Source: Betaproteobacteria bacterium UBA1934
Lineage (GTDB): Bacteria > Pseudomonadota > Gammaproteobacteria > Burkholderiales > Rhodocyclaceae
Length of the DNA: 64,000 nucleotides
Assembly (NCBI GenBank): GCA_002337055.1
Contig: DDFG01000005.1
Span: 13,037 to 77,036, forward strand
Direction of reading: 5' to 3'
The position numbers and the translations under genes were made by a program. Of the stretch, positions 34,761 through 43,496 are shown one piece after another (position 1 is the stretch's first letter; every line of letters begins with the position of its first letter). The notes under the pieces are model-generated. The model was not told where the DNA came from, made no database searches, and saw nothing but the letters and a program-made list of their open reading frames with translations.

Positions 34761-36347
34761 TCAATCCGCGGCAGCTTGCCGTTCGCGCTCCTCGCGCCGC
34801 TTCTGGAACCAGGCGCGGCGCTCTTCCGGGGTCATGGCCTTGAGTTTTTCCGCCACTTCGGGCGGCACCCGATCCATCCAGCGCGGACGTTCACCCTCAC
34901 CCCCGGCGGCCTGCGACGGTGACACAGCGGATGCGGCGGCAGGCGCGGATTGAGGGGCGCTCGCCGCGGCAGGCGGCGCGACCGGTTTGACCACTTCGGC
35001 AGGAGCCGCCGCTCGCGCGGGTTCGGGACGCACGCCCTCGCTCTTCGGCGCAGCACCCTCGCCCTTGGGCGGTTCGCTGCGTGCGGCTTCCGGCGCGGCC
35101 GGGGGCTTGCCGCCCTCCTTGGCCTCGCCACGCCCGCGCCCTTCCGCCGGCGCACCGCCGGGCATCCCGCCCGGCTGGATTGGTTCGACCTTGGCGCCCG
35201 GGCGCAATTTGTCGAGTCCGTCGGTGACGACGATCTCTCCCGGCGTCAGGCCCTTGTCGATCGCCAGCGTGTCGGCGGTCGTCGGCCCCGGCGTCACCGG
35301 CCGCAGGCTGACGGTCTTGTCTTCGGCATTCAGCACATAGACGTAGCTGCCCTGCGTGCCGCGCTGCACAGCGGCTGGCGGAATCAGCACGGCGTTCTTG
35401 CGGGTATCGACCTTCATCCGCACATTGACGAACTGGTTGGGAAAGAGCGCGTCGTCGCGGTTTTCGAATTCGGCCTTCAGTTTGACTGTGCCGGTGGTGG
35501 TGTCGACCTGGTTATCCACGGAAGCAAGGCGGCCCACGGCCAGTTTCTTGCGACCTTCCCGATCAAACGCTTCGACCGGCAGCGTGGCACCGCTTTGCAC
35601 ACGTTGAAGTACAGGCGTCAGTTGATCCGCCGCAATGGCAAACACAACGTTGATCGGTTGCGTTTCTGTGATGACAACGATGCCGTTTGTGTCGGCAGCC
35701 CGCACCATGTTGCCGACATCAACCTGCCGCAGACCGAGGCGACCGCCGATTGGCGCGGTCACATGCGTAAAGGAAAGTTGCAGGCGGGCGCTGTCTGCTG
35801 CCGCCCGGCTATTCTGCACCGTACCTTGCAGCTGGCGCACCAGTGCATCCTGTGTATCGAGTTGCTGGCGCGAAATGGAATCCTTGGCGAGCAGCGCCTG
35901 GTAGCGTTGCTGGTCGATCACGGCGTTGGTCAGTTGCGCCTGGTCGCGCGCCAGCTGCCCCTCGGCCTGATCGAGCGCGGCCTTGAAGGCCCGTGGATCG
36001 ATCTCGGCCAGCACATCGCCCGCCTTGATTTTTTGCCCCTCCCGGAAGGTCACACGCTGGAGCAAGCCGTCGACACGCGCCCGGACGGTCGCCGTGTTGC
36101 GCGCCGAGACCGTGCCAATGGCGGCGACAACGATATCCATGTCCCCCGCACGCACGGTGGCGGTGGCCACCGGCATGGCGCCTCCGCCACGTCGCCCACC
36201 CGGCCCGCCGGGACCACCCGGTCCGCCGGATTTGCTCGCCTGCCCCTCGCTCGCCGGCGCGTTGGCACGCCACGCGTAAAGGCCACCTCCCAACGCCGCC
36301 AGCACCACGATGCCAATCAACGTCCAGATCATCTTCTTTTTTTGCAT
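34761..36347 (-). CDS. RND efflux periplasmic adaptor, MdtA-like, with long Pro/Ala tail
   Basis: A 528-residue membrane-fusion protein. One N-terminal helix (about 7-25), a Gly-Pro-rich linker (GGPGGPGGPGGRRGGG), biotinyl-lipoyl halves around VRARVDGLLQRVTFREGQKI, an alpha hairpin, and the beta-barrel with KLKAEFENRDDALFPNQFVN. The core ends near residue 390 and is followed by about 130 residues rich in Pro, Ala, Glu and Gly. This closes with a charged helical segment, TPEERRAWFQKRREERERQ. The start at 36347 puts MQKKK before the helix. Confidence 0.9.
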   Translation of the reverse strand: MQKKKMIWTLIGIVVLAALGGGLYAWRANAPASEGQASKSGGPGGPGGPGGRRGGGAMPVATATVRAGDMDIVVAAIGTVSARNTATVRARVDGLLQRVTFREGQKIKAGDVLAEIDPRAFKAALDQAEGQLARDQAQLTNAVIDQQRYQALLAKDSISRQQLDTQDALVRQLQGTVQNSRAAADSARLQLSFTHVTAPIGGRLGLRQVDVGNMVRAADTNGIVVITETQPINVVFAIAADQLTPVLQRVQSGATLPVEAFDREGRKKLAVGRLASVDNQVDTTTGTVKLKAEFENRDDALFPNQFVNVRMKVDTRKNAVLIPPAAVQRGTQGSYVYVLNAEDKTVSLRPVTPGPTTADTLAIDKGLTPGEIVVTDGLDKLRPGAKVEPIQPGGMPGGAPAEGRGRGEAKEGGKPPAAPEAARSEPPKGEGAAPKSEGVRPEPARAAAPAEVVKPVAPPAAASAPQSAPAAASAVSPSQAAGGEGERPRWMDRVPPEVAEKLKAMTPEERRAWFQKRREERERQAAAD

Positions 36348-36431
36348 TGCCTTGCCCGCCGCACAGAAGTCGAACCAAGCGAGCAGTTTACTCCGTGCCG
36401 CGCCGCACAACGGCCTCACGAATGCAAATGT

Positions 36432-36462
36432 TTGTAAGCTCGGCATGGCTGACCACTATAAT
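36432..36462 (+). promoter_or_regulatory. Candidate promoter of queA
   Basis: A perfect TATAAT at 36457 with TTGTAA 19 bp upstream. It lies in the gap between the divergent adaptor gene and queA, 39 bp before the queA ATG. The spacing is slightly long. Confidence 0.45.
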
Positions 36463-36500
36463 GCCCGCATTTCGCCACGCCGATTTTCCGACCCGCTTCC

Positions 36501-37535
36501 ATGTCGCTGACCGTCGACGATTTCGATTTTCCGCTACCACCTGAGCTGATTGCCCAGCATCCGGCAGGCGACCGGACAGGCAGCCGCCTGCTGCGGGTGT
36601 CAGGCACGCGCGTGACAGACCTCCATTTCCGTGATCTGCCCTCGCTGCTGGCTCCGGGCGATCTGCTCGTCTTCAACGATACCCGCGTCATCAAGGCCCG
36701 TTTCTTTGGCCGCAAAACCAGCGGCGGGCAGGTAGAAGTGTTGATCGAGCGCATTGTGGACGCACGTCACGCGCTTGCGCAGGTGCGCGCCAGCAAGTCT
36801 CCCCGGTCAGGCGGCCGGATGGTGCTGGAAGAAGCTTTCGAGGTCGTCTGTACCGGGCGCGAGGGCGAATTTTTCTTACTTGAATTGCCCGAGGGCGATT
36901 TCTGGGCACTCTGCGAACGGCATGGCCGCCTTCCACTGCCCCCCTATATCGCTCACCCCGCCGAAGCCGATGATCAGACACGTTACCAGACGGTCTACGC
37001 ACGGCACCCTGGCGCCGTTGCGGCGCCGACAGCGGGACTGCACTTTGACGCAGCCATGCTGGACGCCCTGCGGGCGCAGGGCGTCGAAACGGCGTTTGTG
37101 ACGCTGCACGTAGGCGCTGGCACTTTTCAGCCCGTGCGGGTCGACAGGATCGCCGATCATCACATGCACCGCGAACGTTACGAAGTGCCGAGCGCCACCT
37201 CGCTGGCCATCGCCGAGGCGCGCCGCGCCGGAAGGCGCATCGTGGCGGTTGGTACGACCAGTTTGCGCGCACTGGAGTCAGCTTCGGATGAACATGGCGA
37301 CATCGTTGCACCAGTGGGCGATACCGACATCTTCATCACGCCGGGCTATCGTTTTCGCGTAGTAGACCGGCTGATCACCAATTTTCACCTGCCGCGCTCG
37401 ACCTTGCTCATGCTGGTCTCTGCATTTGCGGGTATCGACCACATTCGGGCGGCGTACGCACACGCCATTGCCGGCCGCTACCGGTTTTTCAGCTACGGTG
37501 ACGCCATGTGGCTGGAGCCGGTGCGATCCGTCTAG
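36501..37535 (+). CDS. queA: S-adenosylmethionine:tRNA ribosyltransferase-isomerase
   Basis: Penultimate step of queuosine synthesis on tRNA: transfers and isomerises the ribosyl part of SAM onto 7-aminomethyl-7-deazaguanine. The 344-residue protein has FDFPLPPELIAQHPAGDR at the start, LVFNDTRVIKARFFG, PTAGLHFDAAML and TLHVGAGTFQPV, all family signatures. In most related genomes tgt follows directly; here the next 8.4 kb hold an unrelated minus-strand cytochrome locus and tgt resumes at 45941. Confidence 0.96.
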   Translation: MSLTVDDFDFPLPPELIAQHPAGDRTGSRLLRVSGTRVTDLHFRDLPSLLAPGDLLVFNDTRVIKARFFGRKTSGGQVEVLIERIVDARHALAQVRASKSPRSGGRMVLEEAFEVVCTGREGEFFLLELPEGDFWALCERHGRLPLPPYIAHPAEADDQTRYQTVYARHPGAVAAPTAGLHFDAAMLDALRAQGVETAFVTLHVGAGTFQPVRVDRIADHHMHRERYEVPSATSLAIAEARRAGRRIVAVGTTSLRALESASDEHGDIVAPVGDTDIFITPGYRFRVVDRLITNFHLPRSTLLMLVSAFAGIDHIRAAYAHAIAGRYRFFSYGDAMWLEPVRSV

Positions 37536-37556
37536 GCGCCCCTCTGGCTGCGGACG

Positions 37557-37955
37557 CTATTTGGGCGAGCGGTTTTCGGCTGCAATCTCTTCAACAGGCG
37601 CCCGCACTTTTTCTATCAGAGGCTTCATCCTCGACTGAGAATATTGCAGCGACTTCTGCATCACTGCCGGCATCTTAGCTAAAAAAACCTGTTCCGCCGG
37701 ACTTTAATAGAAGGCGATCAGCCCGTCGATCTCTTCCTGCGTAAAGCTTTCACGGTAGATTTGCGCAACCATGGCCCGCATCCGCTCCCAACTGATCTCG
37801 TCGGCAAGCACTTTCATGAGCTTCGGCAAAGACGCTTCCAGAGCGCGCTGCTGCTCCGAACTGGGTTTGCTGCCATCCGGCAGCGTCTCCGTCATTTGAC
37901 GCATCATCCGGTCGATGTCAGGCAGAACTTGTTGATAGTTCCGCTCGCTGTTATA
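37557..37955 (-). pseudogene. DUF2059-family gene, 5'-truncated and with an internal stop
   Basis: The minus-strand frame reads YNSERNYQQVLPDIDRMMRQ and then IYRESFTQEEIDGLIAFY, the conserved DUF2059 core. An in-frame TAA at 37704-37706 stands where the family has FYxSPAG. The frame then continues SPAEQVFLAKMPAVMQKSLQ and PLIEKVRAPVEEIAAENR to the natural stop at 37557. The usual start and signal peptide are missing: the frame runs straight into the terminator of the next gene. Both defects mean no normal product. Intact relatives are small exported proteins of unknown role. Confidence 0.85.
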
Positions 37956-37957
37956 AC

Positions 37958-37985
37958 AAAAAAAGCCCGCCGAAGCGGGCTTTTT
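37958..37985 (-). terminator. Terminator after the small cytochrome c gene
   Basis: AAAAAAAGCCCGC-CGAA-GCGGGCTTTTT, a perfect 6-bp GC stem with flanking A and T tracts, 15 bp beyond the cytochrome stop. It ends the electron-transfer operon and abuts the truncated DUF2059 frame. Confidence 0.9.
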
Positions 37986-37999
37986 CCAGAGCGCGAAAC

Positions 38000-38341
38000 T
38001 TATTTGACCGACAGAATCCAGTCGATCAGGTTCTTTTGCTCGGCCTTGTCCTTGGTCTTAATGATCTTGTGATCTTCTTCGGTGCCGTCTTCCATCTTCA
38101 CCTTCTCACCTGCGGTGATGTGGTGCAGGATTTTCGCTTCGGCATCCGCCTTTCCGGCGTACTTCTTGGCGATTTCCTTGATCGACTTGGCTTCCTTCTT
38201 CTTGTCGATGGCGTGGCACTTGAAACAACCTTCTTTTTTGGCCAGCGCCTGGGCAGCGTCGGCGTCAAGGGCGTTGGCGAACGGCGAAAGGGTCAGCGCG
38301 CCGGCGAAACCGATCAGGCTGGCAAGGGTCTTGATTTGCAT
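38000..38341 (-). CDS. Small periplasmic monohaem cytochrome c
   Basis: A 113-residue class I c-type cytochrome. Signal peptide (hydrophobic 6-23, cleavage near ANA-LD), then one haem site KKEGCFKCHAIDKK at about 39-43. A downstream Met, in GEKVKMEDG, could be the sixth ligand. Very Lys-rich, so basic. Last gene of the locus; likely shuttles electrons in the periplasm between the inner-membrane heptahaem/b-type pair and the decahaem cytochrome. That role is inferred from position. Confidence 0.88.
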   Translation of the reverse strand: MQIKTLASLIGFAGALTLSPFANALDADAAQALAKKEGCFKCHAIDKKKEAKSIKEIAKKYAGKADAEAKILHHITAGEKVKMEDGTEEDHKIIKTKDKAEQKNLIDWILSVK

Positions 38342-38398
38342 GGGAGTCTCTCCGTAAGTGGTGACAGGGATATAACGCGAAGGGCGGTTTTTAGCTGA

Positions 38399-39070
38399 CT
38401 AGTGTTCGTGCCAGCCGGTAATCATGGTCCGGAAAGTCGTCGACACTTTCTTGCCAAAGGTGCACAAATAGACGTGGGCGATCAGGAAGGTGAAGACGAT
38501 GGTGGCTGAAATGTAGTGCAACACCGCGATCGGCAGCAACCCATCCATTCCGAACAATTCGCCGGGGGCAACCTGGGGGTAGAGGAAGATCAGGCCTGTC
38601 AGCACGATCACCGGCATGACCAGATAGATCATGAACCAGTAGGTCAGCGCTTGCAGGGCGTTGAAATTTTCTTCCTTCGTGACGGGGAAAGGCTCATGCT
38701 CGCCCTTGAACACCCCCCACATGTAAAAGCGCGTCTGCACCCAGCAGCGACGCAGAATGCCCGGCGGCTTGGGGACAAACTGCCACCAATTGCCCGTCAG
38801 CGCGTTGGCGACGACGAAGAAGGCATACAGGAACACGAGACAGACACCCGCTACGTTATGTATCCGCACGGCCAGCGAGAACTCGACCAACGGCAAGGTG
38901 CTTTCCGCGAAGTGCAGGCTGATTCCGGTCAAGCACAACGTAATGATCAACAACGCGTTGGTCCAGTGCCACATCCGAACCCACAACGGCAGAATGTAGA
39001 TTCGCGTGGGCTCTTCTTCACGCCGCTCACCATGGCGACGATCGGCATTTTGACGGCGTTCGTCAGTCAT
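38399..39070 (-). CDS. Membrane b-type cytochrome (FdnI/HydC-like)
   Basis: A 223-residue integral membrane protein with four hydrophobic helices (about 37-55, 70-92, 142-165, 180-205). Histidines in WHWTN, VRIHNVAG, LHYIS and IAHVYL are spaced like the two haem b sites of the formate dehydrogenase gamma / hydrogenase b subunit family. The ATG overlaps the stop of the heptahaem gene by 4 bp (ATGA), so the two are made together. Probably exchanges electrons with the quinone pool and passes them to the heptahaem partner. Confidence 0.87.
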   Translation of the reverse strand: MTDERRQNADRRHGERREEEPTRIYILPLWVRMWHWTNALLIITLCLTGISLHFAESTLPLVEFSLAVRIHNVAGVCLVFLYAFFVVANALTGNWWQFVPKPPGILRRCWVQTRFYMWGVFKGEHEPFPVTKEENFNALQALTYWFMIYLVMPVIVLTGLIFLYPQVAPGELFGMDGLLPIAVLHYISATIVFTFLIAHVYLCTFGKKVSTTFRTMITGWHEH

Positions 39071-40038
39071 TTTGTTCTCCTGCGCAGGTAGGCCATGAGA
39101 ATTCGCAACGCGGCATGTGCCAGCACGCCCAGCAGGGTCAGCGCGGCCAGCCCGATCATCAGCGTATCCACGGTCGGATTGCGGGTGGCGCCAATCACGT
39201 AGCTGTTGGCCAGCACCACGCTGTTCACGAAACCGTATTTCTGTTGTTCATCCTTGACAAGGTGGCGGTATAGGCGCGTCTTCAAGGCGCTGTTGCCAGT
39301 ATGGCAAGCCACGCATTTCTTCTCAGCCTTGTCCTTGTTCACAATCTCGTGCGAAAGCGGCTCACCGGCGCCGACAGCGGGTGTATGACACTCAACACAA
39401 CGCACGGCCTTCCAGTGCAGGCGGGTGTTCGGCAGCCATTCATGAATGTCGTCAATGAGCGGGCGTGATTTCTTTTCCGGCGCAAACTTGGCGAACTTCT
39501 CGTCGGAATCGTGACAGCTCAAACAGACACGATTGTCCTGCTGCACGATCTTGGAGGGATCGCCCAGTTTCTCGGCAATTCGCATGACGTGGGGATTGTG
39601 GCAGGTCGTGCAGGTAAACTTGTCTGCCAGATTCTTGGCGTGCACCGATTTCTCGAACTGCTTCTCGACGCGATCCGCCTTCTTGGAGTGGCAGTCGCTA
39701 CAAGTGCTGGTCGCATCCTTGGCGCCTGCGGCATGCGGATGCTCGTCGTAACCTTCGTTATGGCACTTGGTGCAGGCCAGCCGCTGGTGGTCGGAACCCT
39801 TGAAAGCCTCCGGATCCTTGGTCAGCCCCGCGAGCTTCTTGAGGTCCATCCCCTCCTTGGGTGGATGCTGTACCCCGGCCTGACTGTGGCAGGAGAAGCA
39901 TTCCTCGTTGGCCTTCCTGATTTTTTCCAGCATTTCCGGCGTCGGGCCGGCGCTGTCAGCCGCCGCCGCTACTGCTGGCAGCACCCAGCACACGGCCAGC
40001 AGAAGCGCGTGGTACCAGGATTTCTTTCTAGCGTACAT
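39067..40038 (-). CDS. Heptahaem c-type cytochrome with C-terminal membrane anchor
   Basis: A 323-residue periplasmic cytochrome: signal peptide (8-27), seven CxxCH haem motifs at about 47, 89, 113, 143, 172, 214 and 242, and a C-terminal helix at about 291-313 followed by basic residues, which ties it to the inner membrane. The first codon is the ATG at 40038, with GGGGAGG before it; a longer frame lacks a signal sequence. Coupled to the b-type cytochrome gene, it resembles a split form of the CbcL-type multihaem-plus-cytochrome-b quinone oxidoreductases. A terminator lies just upstream. Confidence 0.88.
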   Translation of the reverse strand: MYARKKSWYHALLLAVCWVLPAVAAAADSAGPTPEMLEKIRKANEECFSCHSQAGVQHPPKEGMDLKKLAGLTKDPEAFKGSDHQRLACTKCHNEGYDEHPHAAGAKDATSTCSDCHSKKADRVEKQFEKSVHAKNLADKFTCTTCHNPHVMRIAEKLGDPSKIVQQDNRVCLSCHDSDEKFAKFAPEKKSRPLIDDIHEWLPNTRLHWKAVRCVECHTPAVGAGEPLSHEIVNKDKAEKKCVACHTGNSALKTRLYRHLVKDEQQKYGFVNSVVLANSYVIGATRNPTVDTLMIGLAALTLLGVLAHAALRILMAYLRRRTK

Positions 40039-40114
40039 CTTTTTCCTCCCCGCCGCGGAGCTATTGCGGCAATGAAGTGTATCAGCCAGAGAACCGAAGA
40101 AAATTGATCCAGAC

Positions 40115-40149
40115 AAAAAACGACCGGGAGCACGCGGCTCCCGGTCGTC
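40115..40149 (-). terminator. Intra-locus terminator between mtoB and heptahaem gene
   Basis: On the minus strand ACGACCGGGAG pairs with CTCCCGGTCGT and is followed by six T. It is 13 bp after the porin stop and about 75 bp before the heptahaem start, so it can cut expression of the inner-membrane genes below that of mtoAB, or separate two units. Confidence 0.88.
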
Positions 40150-40161
40150 CAATCATCGCTC

Positions 40162-42306
40162 TCAGAACGACTGGATCAGGCTCAGGCCCACCACCTGGGT
40201 GGTCTGATTCGGCTTGACATTCACACGAGTTCCGTCGGCAAACACCCAGTTGGCCCAGGTGTAGTCGTCCATCTTGCGGTGATCGTAGATGTAGTCGAGC
40301 CGCACTTTGGTCATCTTGCTGACATTGACCGTGCCGAACAGCTTGAGGGTCTGCAAATCGTACATCGTGTTCGGCAGTACCCCCATGCCCGGCGCAATCG
40401 GATACTGCGTCGTGCACACGCCGGCCGAGTTGAAAGCCGTGCAGACCATGCTCGGCAGACCGTTGTAGGCCTGCTTGTTGCGATCACGCGAGTACAGGTA
40501 TTGCGAGCCGACATCCACACCTGCGATCTTGCCGGTCACGCCCAGACCGAACTGGTCGGAATCCTGCGTCAGCTTCGCGTTCCACTGCACCAGCGGACCA
40601 CCTGTACGCGGCGTGTTGGAGGTACAGTTGGCGTTGTTGTTGCTCGAACACACGGCACCCTGCGCGAACTGCTTGGTCTCGCCTTGCTGCCTCGACACCC
40701 AGGCATTGAGCTTCCAGTTGTCGTTGATCAGGTAGTTGGCGTCGAGCGAGAAGACTTGCCCGTTGCCCTTGTCCAGACCGTAGGTGCTTTGCTTGTAGTC
40801 GTCGAAGTAGCCTTCATAGCCGAATTGCAGCGACAGTTCGCCGGTCACTGCCCAGTCGAACAGGGCACGGATCTTGTCGCGGGTACGGTCGGCAAGATAG
40901 GCCGGGTAGAGCGGAACGGCGCTTTCCCAGTCGGAACCCGAACGGTCGGAGCGGGCGTAGATCAACTGCCCGTTTACCGTTTCGCTCAGCGACTTGCGCA
41001 GTGCCAGACGGCCGGTTGTTTCAGTGATCTTGTGACGTTCCCATTCGTCGCTACGCTTGTTCATGTAATCCAGACCGCCGAGCAGTGAGTAGCCCCAGCC
41101 GATGTTGTAGTCGGCTTCGAGCTTGCCCTTGTTCAGCACATGCGATTCCGGATTGTTGGTGGGTGAAGCGCCGCCGTAGGCAAAGACCGGCGTTTTGTCC
41201 TGCTTGTCTTCGTAGCGCCAGCTGCCCAGCAGCTTCAGGGACTTGGAGATACGCGACGTCAAGCTGGCAAACGCTTCGGTGGTATGCACTTTGCCGCCCA
41301 GATTCACCGGAAGGCCCGTTGCCGTCGCCTGCCCGGACAGGAAGGTATCGGTCTGCTTGCCGTCGGTATAGGCCAGCTTTAGGTTGCCGCGCGTGTCGGC
41401 CGAGAAGTTGTAGGCACCGCTCACATAAAACTGTTGTGCCGAATTGTCCGGGGCCAGCGCGATGGGCGACAGATCTGCCACCACGGTTGCCGTGTTGGTG
41501 CCCGGCACAATCGTCAGCGAGTTGTACTTGGTATTCAGGAAGCTGCCGTAGTAGCCCGCTGAAATCTGGTACTGCGTCGTCGTGTAATCAACCGTGGCTT
41601 CGAACTGTTGATGCTTCTGGTTGATCGGTTCCGGCGCAAACAGGAAGCCGCTGTAGCGGTTGGCCGTGCCGGTGACCGGCGTGCCATTGCTGCCGGCAAC
41701 GCCCCGCACGCCATCCATGCGCGTGCCGGTCTTGTCCTCGTTCTTGAACGAGAAGCTCAGTTTCAGACCTTCCAGCAAATATTTGCTGGCGGTCAGCGAA
41801 GTCGTGTCACGCTCTGTTTTCAGCGTTACGTCATAGAGCGCCGGACTGATCAGGCTGCCGCCGGCGAACGCGGTGTTCGCATAGCTGGGTTGCTGGATTC
41901 GCGCGGTACCCACGCCCGTAACCGCAGTCTGCACGGTGTAGGGAGCGTAACGCGGTAACTGGTTGTATTCCAGACCAACCGACCAGTCACCCTGCTGAGT
42001 ATAGGACACACCCGCTTCGACGGTGCTCAGTCCGACATCGCGTGCATTGAACTTCAACCAGGCACCATCGTCGCTGCGGCGCACCACATCGACGTCAAGC
42101 GTGCCGTTGACACCACGGTGGTTGATGCCGGTGTATTGGCGATAAAGCGGATTGATCTTGTCGTAGTACGGTAGTTTGACCGTGACCTCGGTCGCATTGG
42201 GGTTGATGTAGGCATCCACATCGTCCGCTTGCGACACTGCCGGGAAGGCTGCCGACAGGGCAACGACCAGCGCCGTCCGGCTGAATTTCGGGAATTTGCT
42301 CATCAT
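40162..42306 (-). CDS. mtoB: MtrB/PioB/MtoB-family outer-membrane beta-barrel
   Basis: A 714-residue porin that would sheath the decahaem cytochrome across the outer membrane. Signal peptide (10-27, cleavage SQA-DD), then alternating polar/hydrophobic strands throughout and a C-terminal Phe (VVGLSLIQSF), the outer-membrane assembly signal. Domain pattern matches the decahaem-associated MtrB/PioB family. The N-terminal CxxC found in some MtrB proteins is absent. Two cysteine pairs occur in late loops (CSSNNNANC and CTAFNSAGVC). Located 14 bp after mtoA. Symbol given for the Fe(II)-oxidising Mto naming; MtrB or PioB are equally possible. Confidence 0.88.
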   Translation of the reverse strand: MMSKFPKFSRTALVVALSAAFPAVSQADDVDAYINPNATEVTVKLPYYDKINPLYRQYTGINHRGVNGTLDVDVVRRSDDGAWLKFNARDVGLSTVEAGVSYTQQGDWSVGLEYNQLPRYAPYTVQTAVTGVGTARIQQPSYANTAFAGGSLISPALYDVTLKTERDTTSLTASKYLLEGLKLSFSFKNEDKTGTRMDGVRGVAGSNGTPVTGTANRYSGFLFAPEPINQKHQQFEATVDYTTTQYQISAGYYGSFLNTKYNSLTIVPGTNTATVVADLSPIALAPDNSAQQFYVSGAYNFSADTRGNLKLAYTDGKQTDTFLSGQATATGLPVNLGGKVHTTEAFASLTSRISKSLKLLGSWRYEDKQDKTPVFAYGGASPTNNPESHVLNKGKLEADYNIGWGYSLLGGLDYMNKRSDEWERHKITETTGRLALRKSLSETVNGQLIYARSDRSGSDWESAVPLYPAYLADRTRDKIRALFDWAVTGELSLQFGYEGYFDDYKQSTYGLDKGNGQVFSLDANYLINDNWKLNAWVSRQQGETKQFAQGAVCSSNNNANCTSNTPRTGGPLVQWNAKLTQDSDQFGLGVTGKIAGVDVGSQYLYSRDRNKQAYNGLPSMVCTAFNSAGVCTTQYPIAPGMGVLPNTMYDLQTLKLFGTVNVSKMTKVRLDYIYDHRKMDDYTWANWVFADGTRVNVKPNQTTQVVGLSLIQSF

Positions 42307-42320
42307 CTTTCTCCTTGCGC

Positions 42321-43379
42321 TCAGCGGAAGAAGCGAACCGGGCCGCTGGAGGAGGCCTTGCTCGGATTGTTGCTGCCGTGAATATTGGTATGGCAGTTGT
42401 TGCAGCTACGTGCTTGCGCATACCCCGGGCCAATGTTCGTGCTCACCGCATTGGGCATCAGGCTACGGATGCCGGCGACGTTACCCGGATGCGAGCTCTC
42501 GCCATGACAGGACTGACAGAGGAAGGGCTGCCGCATCTTGAGCATGGCGTCGGCGGTCGTGCCGTGCGGGTTATGGCAATTGGAGCAATCTTCAACCACA
42601 GGCTGATGATTGTGGATAAACGGACCGCGCTTCTCGGCATGACAAGTAAAGCACAGCGCGTTGGTCGTATCCTTGACCAGCATCTTTTCACCGGCCGAAC
42701 CGTGGGCATTGTGGCAATCGGAACAGGTCATCTTGCCTTCGGGAATCGGGTGATGCGAGGGCTTGTTGGCGTCGGCGCGCTGTTGCTTGTGGCAGCTGTA
42801 GCAGACTTCAGCCTGCTGGCGCTTGTCGCGCATCTTGTCCTTGGCATGAACCGTATGGCAGGATGAACAGGCGACATCGCGGGTGCCGTGCGCGCTTGTA
42901 TTCCAGTTCATGTGCTTACCGCCCTGGTGGCAGGAAATACACACGCCATTACGCTCTTCGGTCAGATTTTCCGTACCTTTGCCGCGCACGCCGAAGTAAC
43001 GATCAACGCGGTCTTCGTGCGGCAGGCTGCTCGGGCGCAGGTTGCCGGAGAAGGTACGATCCGGGGGAGGGCGTTCCTTGGTGTTCTTGGAATTGAGCAC
43101 GTGCTCGTTGCTCTCGCCGTGGCAGGTGACGCAGGTCGGGGTCCGCTTGTCGCTGCGGGTGCCGTGCTTGGTCTTGCCGATAGCCAGCAGTGCCGGCGCA
43201 TCCGCTTCGTCGTGACACTTGGTGCAACGCGCGTCGTCGTTCATCACCAGGCTCTTCGCCGCCGCATTGGCGATGGCCTTACCGGCGTCTGCCTTGGGCG
43301 TATCGGCGGCGAAAGCCGAATTCCCCCAGACCAACCCGGCACACATCGTCAGCGCCAGCATTTCTTTCAGCAGTTTCAT
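42321..43379 (-). CDS. mtoA: Decahaem c-type cytochrome, MtrA/MtoA/DmsE family
   Basis: A 352-residue periplasmic cytochrome with a signal peptide (cleavage near AFA-AD) and ten CxxCH motifs at about 52, 83, 147, 171, 193, 219, 243, 265, 288 and 326. Length and number fit MtrA/MtoA/PioA. These cytochromes insert into an MtrB-type barrel and carry electrons across the outer membrane, either inward from Fe(II) or outward to external acceptors. Sequence alone does not give the direction. First structural gene of the locus, with a palindrome 118 bp upstream. Confidence 0.92.
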   Translation of the reverse strand: MKLLKEMLALTMCAGLVWGNSAFAADTPKADAGKAIANAAAKSLVMNDDARCTKCHDEADAPALLAIGKTKHGTRSDKRTPTCVTCHGESNEHVLNSKNTKERPPPDRTFSGNLRPSSLPHEDRVDRYFGVRGKGTENLTEERNGVCISCHQGGKHMNWNTSAHGTRDVACSSCHTVHAKDKMRDKRQQAEVCYSCHKQQRADANKPSHHPIPEGKMTCSDCHNAHGSAGEKMLVKDTTNALCFTCHAEKRGPFIHNHQPVVEDCSNCHNPHGTTADAMLKMRQPFLCQSCHGESSHPGNVAGIRSLMPNAVSTNIGPGYAQARSCNNCHTNIHGSNNPSKASSSGPVRFFR

Positions 43380-43496
43380 TGTCCTCTCCCGTTGAAACCT
43401 CGATATCCGCCTACCCCCAAAACGGGACAGGGCGATGCAGCCGAAAGTGTGCCCTTGTTGGCAACGGGGTTGTATCGGCGCCGGATTAAAATACTT

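Noticed and set aside
32108..34843. A 911-codon open frame on the plus strand opposite the RND pump
   Set aside because: It is the antisense shadow of a high-GC pump gene; its product is rich in Arg, His, Gln and Asp without any family motif, while the minus-strand RND protein is unmistakable.
38000..43379. Nitrite, DMSO or TMAO reductase operon
   Set aside because: The decahaem protein is of the DmsE/MtrA family, but no molybdopterin reductase subunit or NrfA-type catalytic haem (CxxCK) is present.
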